From positions 101,561 to 165,560 of the forward strand of contig CAJTMX010000002.1 of NCBI GenBank assembly GCA_910577235.1: a stretch of 64,000 nt of DNA, given 5' to 3'. Under the pieces are notes generated by a model, which saw only the letters and a list, made by a program, of their open reading frames with translations, had not been told where the DNA came from and did not search any database. The position numbers were made by a program, and so were the translations under genes. Below, piece by piece: positions 61,071 through 64,000 of this stretch. Origin of the DNA: an uncultured Acetatifactor sp. GTDB lineage: Bacteria > Bacillota > Clostridia > Lachnospirales > Lachnospiraceae. Each line of letters starts with the position of its first letter. The first letter of the stretch is position 1.

Positions 61071-61084
61071 TGTAAATGCTTACA
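61071..61084. promoter_or_regulatory. cre-like dyad upstream of ppdK
   Basis: TGTAAATGCTTACA is a TGTAA-N4-TTACA dyad and fits the CcpA operator consensus TGWNANCGNTNWCA except for T in place of the central C. Confidence 0.4.
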
Positions 61085-61182
61085 TTTTTGTATATTTTTG
61101 CCAAAATAAGGAATCATAGCTGAAAAGCTTTTGAATACAATGCTGAAAGTGACGAAAGAAAAAAAGAATTATTTTAAAGACC

Positions 61183-61211
61183 TTGATATTTTTTTGTCAG
61201 ATTGATAAAAT
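61183..61211 (+). promoter_or_regulatory. Promoter of ppdK
   Basis: TTGATA (61183-61188), 17-bp spacer, TAAAAT (61206-61211). The leader is about 80 nt. Confidence 0.65.
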
Positions 61212-61296
61212 GAGAGTTACGAGTTCGGGAATATTATGCCCGAATGTCAAGCATTATATAATATATTCAAGAAAAAGAAAAGGGAGACAGACAAAC

Positions 61297-63930
61297 ATGA
61301 AGAAATGGGTTTATTCGTTTGCAGAAGGCGACATGACCATGCGGAATCTTCTTGGCGGCAAGGGCGCTAACCTGGCTGAGATGACAAGCATTGGTCTTCC
61401 TGTTCCGCAGGGTTTCACGATCACCACCGAAGCCTGCACGCAGTATTATGAGGATGGACGTAAGATCAACGATGAGATCATGACGCAGGCAATGGAAGGC
61501 GTTGCGGAGATGGAGAGGATCAACGGCAAGAAGTTTGGCGATCTGAAGAATCCTCTGCTGGTTTCCGTTCGCTCCGGCGCGAGAGCATCCATGCCCGGTA
61601 TGATGGACACCATCTTGAACCTTGGTCTGAATGACGAGGTGGTGGCTGCTATGATCGCCGGCAACTCAGATCCTGCTTTTGAGCGTTTTGTATACGATTC
61701 TTACAGACGTTTCATCCAGATGTTCTCCGATGTTGTTATGGAGGTTGGCAAGAAGTATTTTGAACAGTTGATTGACAAGATGAAAGAGGAGAAGGGGGTC
61801 AAGTTTGACGTGGATCTGACCGCCGCTGATCTGAAGACTCTGGCAGAGCAGTTTAAGGCAGAGTACAAGAACCAGCTGGGCAAGGATTTCCCTTCTGACC
61901 CTGTAGAGCAGCTGAAACTGGCTATTGAGGCCGTTTTCCGTTCCTGGGACAACCCCCGTGCCAATGTGTACCGTCGTGACAACGATATCCCTTATTCCTG
62001 GGGTACCGCTGTAAACGTAATGCCCATGGTATTCGGCAATCTGAACGATCAGTCCGGCACAGGCGTTGCTTTCACCCGTGACCCGGCTACCGGCGAGAAG
62101 AAACTGATGGGTGAGTTCCTGAAGAACGCTCAGGGCGAAGACGTGGTGGCAGGTGTGCGTACACCTATGCCTATCGCGCAGATGGAGCAGGAGTTCCCCG
62201 AGGCATATGACGAGTTTATCAAGGTATGTGAGATTCTGGAGAACCACTATCATGATATGCAGGATATGGAGTTCACCGTAGAGAACAAGAAACTGTATAT
62301 GCTGCAGTGCCGTAACGGCAAGAGAACCGCACAGGCCGCTCTGCAGATCGCATGCGATCTGGTGGATGAGGGCCACAAGACCGAGGCCGAGGCAGTGGCT
62401 ATGATCGATCCCCGTAATCTGGACACGCTGCTGCATCCTCAGTTTGATGCCGCTGCTCTGAAAGCAGCCACACCTCTGGGTAAGGGTCTGGGCGCGTCTC
62501 CCGGTGCTGCCTGCGGTAAGGTGGTATTTACTGCCGAGGATGCCGAGGCATGGAACGCAAGAGGAGAGAAGGTTGTTCTGGTTCGTCTGGAGACCTCTCC
62601 CGAGGATATCACCGGCATGAAGGCCGCTCAGGGTATCCTGACTGTTCGTGGCGGTATGACCTCTCATGCGGCGGTGGTTGCCCGTGGTATGGGTACCTGC
62701 TGCGTATCCGGCTGTGGCGATATCGTTATGGACGAGGAGAATAAGCAGTTCACTCTGGCCGGTACGGAGTTCCATGAGGGAGATTACATCTCCATCGACG
62801 GTACCACCGGTAATATCTACGCAGGCCAGATCGCAACGGTAGACGCTACCATCGCAGGTACCTTTGGCCGTGTTATGGCTTGGGCAGACAAGTACAGGAC
62901 CTTGAAAGTCCGCACCAACGCGGATACTCCCGCAGACGCCAAGAAGGCTCGCGAGCTGGGCGCTGAAGGCATCGGCCTGTGCCGTACCGAGCATATGTTC
63001 TTTGAAGAGGACAGAATCGCCGCTTTCCGTGAGATGATCTGTTCCGATACCGCCGAGGAGAGAGAGGCCGCGCTGGAGAAGATCCTGCCGTATCAGCAGG
63101 GAGACTTCGAAGCGCTGTACGAGGCTTTGGAGGGCAACCCGGTTACCATCCGTTTCCTTGATCCCCCTCTGCATGAGTTTGTACCCACTGATGAGGCCGA
63201 CATCGAGAAACTGGCTGCCGCGCAGGGCAGATCTGTGGAGGATATCAAGAACTTTATCAGCTCCCTGCATGAGTTCAATCCTATGATGGGCCACAGAGGC
63301 TGCCGTCTGGCTGTAACTTATCCTGAGATTGCCAGAATGCAGACCAAAGCCGTTATCCGCGCCGCTATCAATGTTAAGAAAGCGCATCCGGACTGGAATG
63401 TAAAGCCCGAGATCATGATTCCTCTGATCTGCGAGGTTAAGGAGCTTAAGTTTGTCAAGAAGATAGTGGTTGACACTGCCGATGCGGAGATCGCCGCAGC
63501 AGGCATCAAACTGGAGTACGAAGTAGGCACCATGATCGAGATTCCCCGTGCGGCACTGACTGCTGACGAGATCGCAAAAGAGGCTGACTTCTTCTGCTTT
63601 GGTACCAATGATCTGACACAGATGACCTTTGGTTTCTCCCGTGACGACGCAGGAAAGTTCCTGAACGCTTACTATGATACCAAGATTCTGGAGAACGATC
63701 CTTTCGCCAAGCTGGATCAGATCGGCGTAGGCAAGCTGATGGAGCTGTCCATCAAGCTGGGCAAGCCCGTGAATCCCAAGCTGCATGTAGGTATCTGTGG
63801 CGAACACGGCGGCGATCCCTCTTCCGTAGAGTTCTGCCACAAGATCGGTCTGGACTATGTGTCCTGCTCACCTTTCCGTGTGCCTATCGCCAGACTGGCT
63901 GCGGCTCAGGCGGCAATCGCGAATAAGTAA
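61297..63930 (+). CDS. ppdK: Pyruvate, phosphate dikinase
   Basis: ATG 61297 (MKKWVYSFAEGD) follows GGGAGA. GGKGANLAEMTSIGLPVPQGF opens the nucleotide-binding domain. GGMTSHAAVVARGMG has the swivelling phospho-His, and CGEHGGDPSS the catalytic Cys near the end. The 877-residue enzyme interconverts PEP, AMP and PPi with pyruvate, ATP and Pi, a central step of energy metabolism in anaerobes. The codon use is biased to CTG, AAG and GGC, as expected for a highly expressed gene. Confidence 0.97.
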   Translation: MKKWVYSFAEGDMTMRNLLGGKGANLAEMTSIGLPVPQGFTITTEACTQYYEDGRKINDEIMTQAMEGVAEMERINGKKFGDLKNPLLVSVRSGARASMPGMMDTILNLGLNDEVVAAMIAGNSDPAFERFVYDSYRRFIQMFSDVVMEVGKKYFEQLIDKMKEEKGVKFDVDLTAADLKTLAEQFKAEYKNQLGKDFPSDPVEQLKLAIEAVFRSWDNPRANVYRRDNDIPYSWGTAVNVMPMVFGNLNDQSGTGVAFTRDPATGEKKLMGEFLKNAQGEDVVAGVRTPMPIAQMEQEFPEAYDEFIKVCEILENHYHDMQDMEFTVENKKLYMLQCRNGKRTAQAALQIACDLVDEGHKTEAEAVAMIDPRNLDTLLHPQFDAAALKAATPLGKGLGASPGAACGKVVFTAEDAEAWNARGEKVVLVRLETSPEDITGMKAAQGILTVRGGMTSHAAVVARGMGTCCVSGCGDIVMDEENKQFTLAGTEFHEGDYISIDGTTGNIYAGQIATVDATIAGTFGRVMAWADKYRTLKVRTNADTPADAKKARELGAEGIGLCRTEHMFFEEDRIAAFREMICSDTAEEREAALEKILPYQQGDFEALYEALEGNPVTIRFLDPPLHEFVPTDEADIEKLAAAQGRSVEDIKNFISSLHEFNPMMGHRGCRLAVTYPEIARMQTKAVIRAAINVKKAHPDWNVKPEIMIPLICEVKELKFVKKIVVDTADAEIAAAGIKLEYEVGTMIEIPRAALTADEIAKEADFFCFGTNDLTQMTFGFSRDDAGKFLNAYYDTKILENDPFAKLDQIGVGKLMELSIKLGKPVNPKLHVGICGEHGGDPSSVEFCHKIGLDYVSCSPFRVPIARLAAAQAAIANK

Positions 63931-63945
63931 GCGTTACCCGCCCTC

Positions 63946-63967
63946 TGTTCTTGCAGAACAAGTTTTT
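63946..63967 (+). terminator. First terminator after ppdK
   Basis: TGTTCT (63946-63951) pairs with AGAACA (63955-63960), followed by TTTTT (63963-63967). Short stem. Confidence 0.55.
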
Positions 63968-63970
63968 CCT

Positions 63971-63999
63971 CCCCGCAGATTTTAATTTTTCCTGCGGGG
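63971..63999 (+). terminator. Second hairpin after ppdK (reaches the window edge)
   Basis: CCCCGCAG (63971-63978) pairs with CTGCGGGG (63992-63999); whether a T-run follows is outside the window. Confidence 0.6.
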
Positions 64000-64000
64000 G

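Larger units (their letters stand above)
60847..61296. other. 450-bp divergent intergenic region between ABC-F and ppdK
   Basis: No gene is seen. It holds the ppdK promoter (61183-61211) and a cre-like dyad (61071-61084), both listed. The 60860-61000 part shows no strong feature, and no clear ABC-F promoter could be fixed. Confidence 0.5.

Noticed and set aside
61666..63840. 724-codon open frame on the minus strand
   Set aside because: It is antisense to ppdK. The Leu/Val/His-rich translation matches no family and reflects codon bias of the real gene.

Overview
The window is a chromosomal segment with a GC content of just over half. It is most likely from a Gram-positive anaerobe of the Clostridia, family Lachnospiraceae. 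Reasons are the strong AGGAGG-type ribosome binding sites, the dgt-dnaG-sigA-trmK order, a LytTR/DUF3021 pair, two CmpB-family membrane proteins, pyrBI, pyruvate phosphate dikinase, several BlaI/M56 pairs and a class A RNase P RNA. No genus can be given from sequence reading alone. Nothing phage-like, no insertion sequence, no CRISPR array, no rRNA and no tRNA was seen. Most genes are ordinary core or conserved accessory genes, with a few unusual details between them.

Layout. 0-3.6 kb: a Nudix hydrolase cut by the window edge, a condensation-fold acyltransferase, a zinc-ribbon membrane protein and an HSL-type hydrolase, closed by a terminator. 3.7-10.2 kb: dgt, dnaG, sigA, trmK and a TGS-domain nucleoside kinase, the replication-initiation and housekeeping sigma operon. 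10.2-14.7 kb: a giant tandem GT-C-like membrane protein, then LytTR plus DUF3021. 14.7-15.2 kb: rnpB, whose P12 region is expanded by three 26-nt tandem repeats, each a small hairpin. 15.3-18.6 kb: a secreted S1 protease with hexapeptide repeats and two G3E-type GTPases, one with a 30-bp-repeat histidine-rich insert and a Zur-like site upstream. 18.7-22.2 kb: a YlmH-like protein, an acyltransferase, a CmpB-family protein and a coiled-coil protein. 22.4-28 kb: two BlaI/M56 repressor-metalloprotease pairs and a LytTR regulator. 28-32 kb: a histidine phosphatase, a ZIP transporter, a 5'-3' exonuclease and an AAA ATPase.

32.2-39.7 kb: a VanRS-like two-component system (minus strand), an SDR oxidoreductase, pyrI and pyrB, a nitroreductase, a PH-domain protein and a second CmpB-family protein. 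39.9-44.2 kb: a folate operon folC-folE-HD-folP-folBK. The HD phosphohydrolase sits where the missing dihydroneopterin triphosphate dephosphorylation step would be expected, and a 74-bp-period direct repeat lies between it and folP. 44.2-47.6 kb: a Gx transporter, a NusG-II domain protein and an ApbE flavin transferase, interrupted by an AT-rich island holding a gene fragment and a HEAT-like protein. 47.7-51.3 kb: a DUF5050 protein, pheA and a DUF815 ATPase. 51.3-55.6 kb: a 153-nt long imperfect palindrome, then ppx and ppk for polyphosphate turnover. 55.7-58.1 kb: an alkyltransferase-like protein lacking the reactive cysteine, maf behind a promoter crowded with palindromes, and two small conserved proteins. 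58.2-64 kb: a PHP phosphoesterase, an ABC-F ATPase and ppdK with a cre-like site upstream.

The points most worth a second look are the repeat-expanded rnpB, the long palindrome before ppx, the palindromic maf promoter, the paired BlaI operators, and the HD protein in the folate operon.
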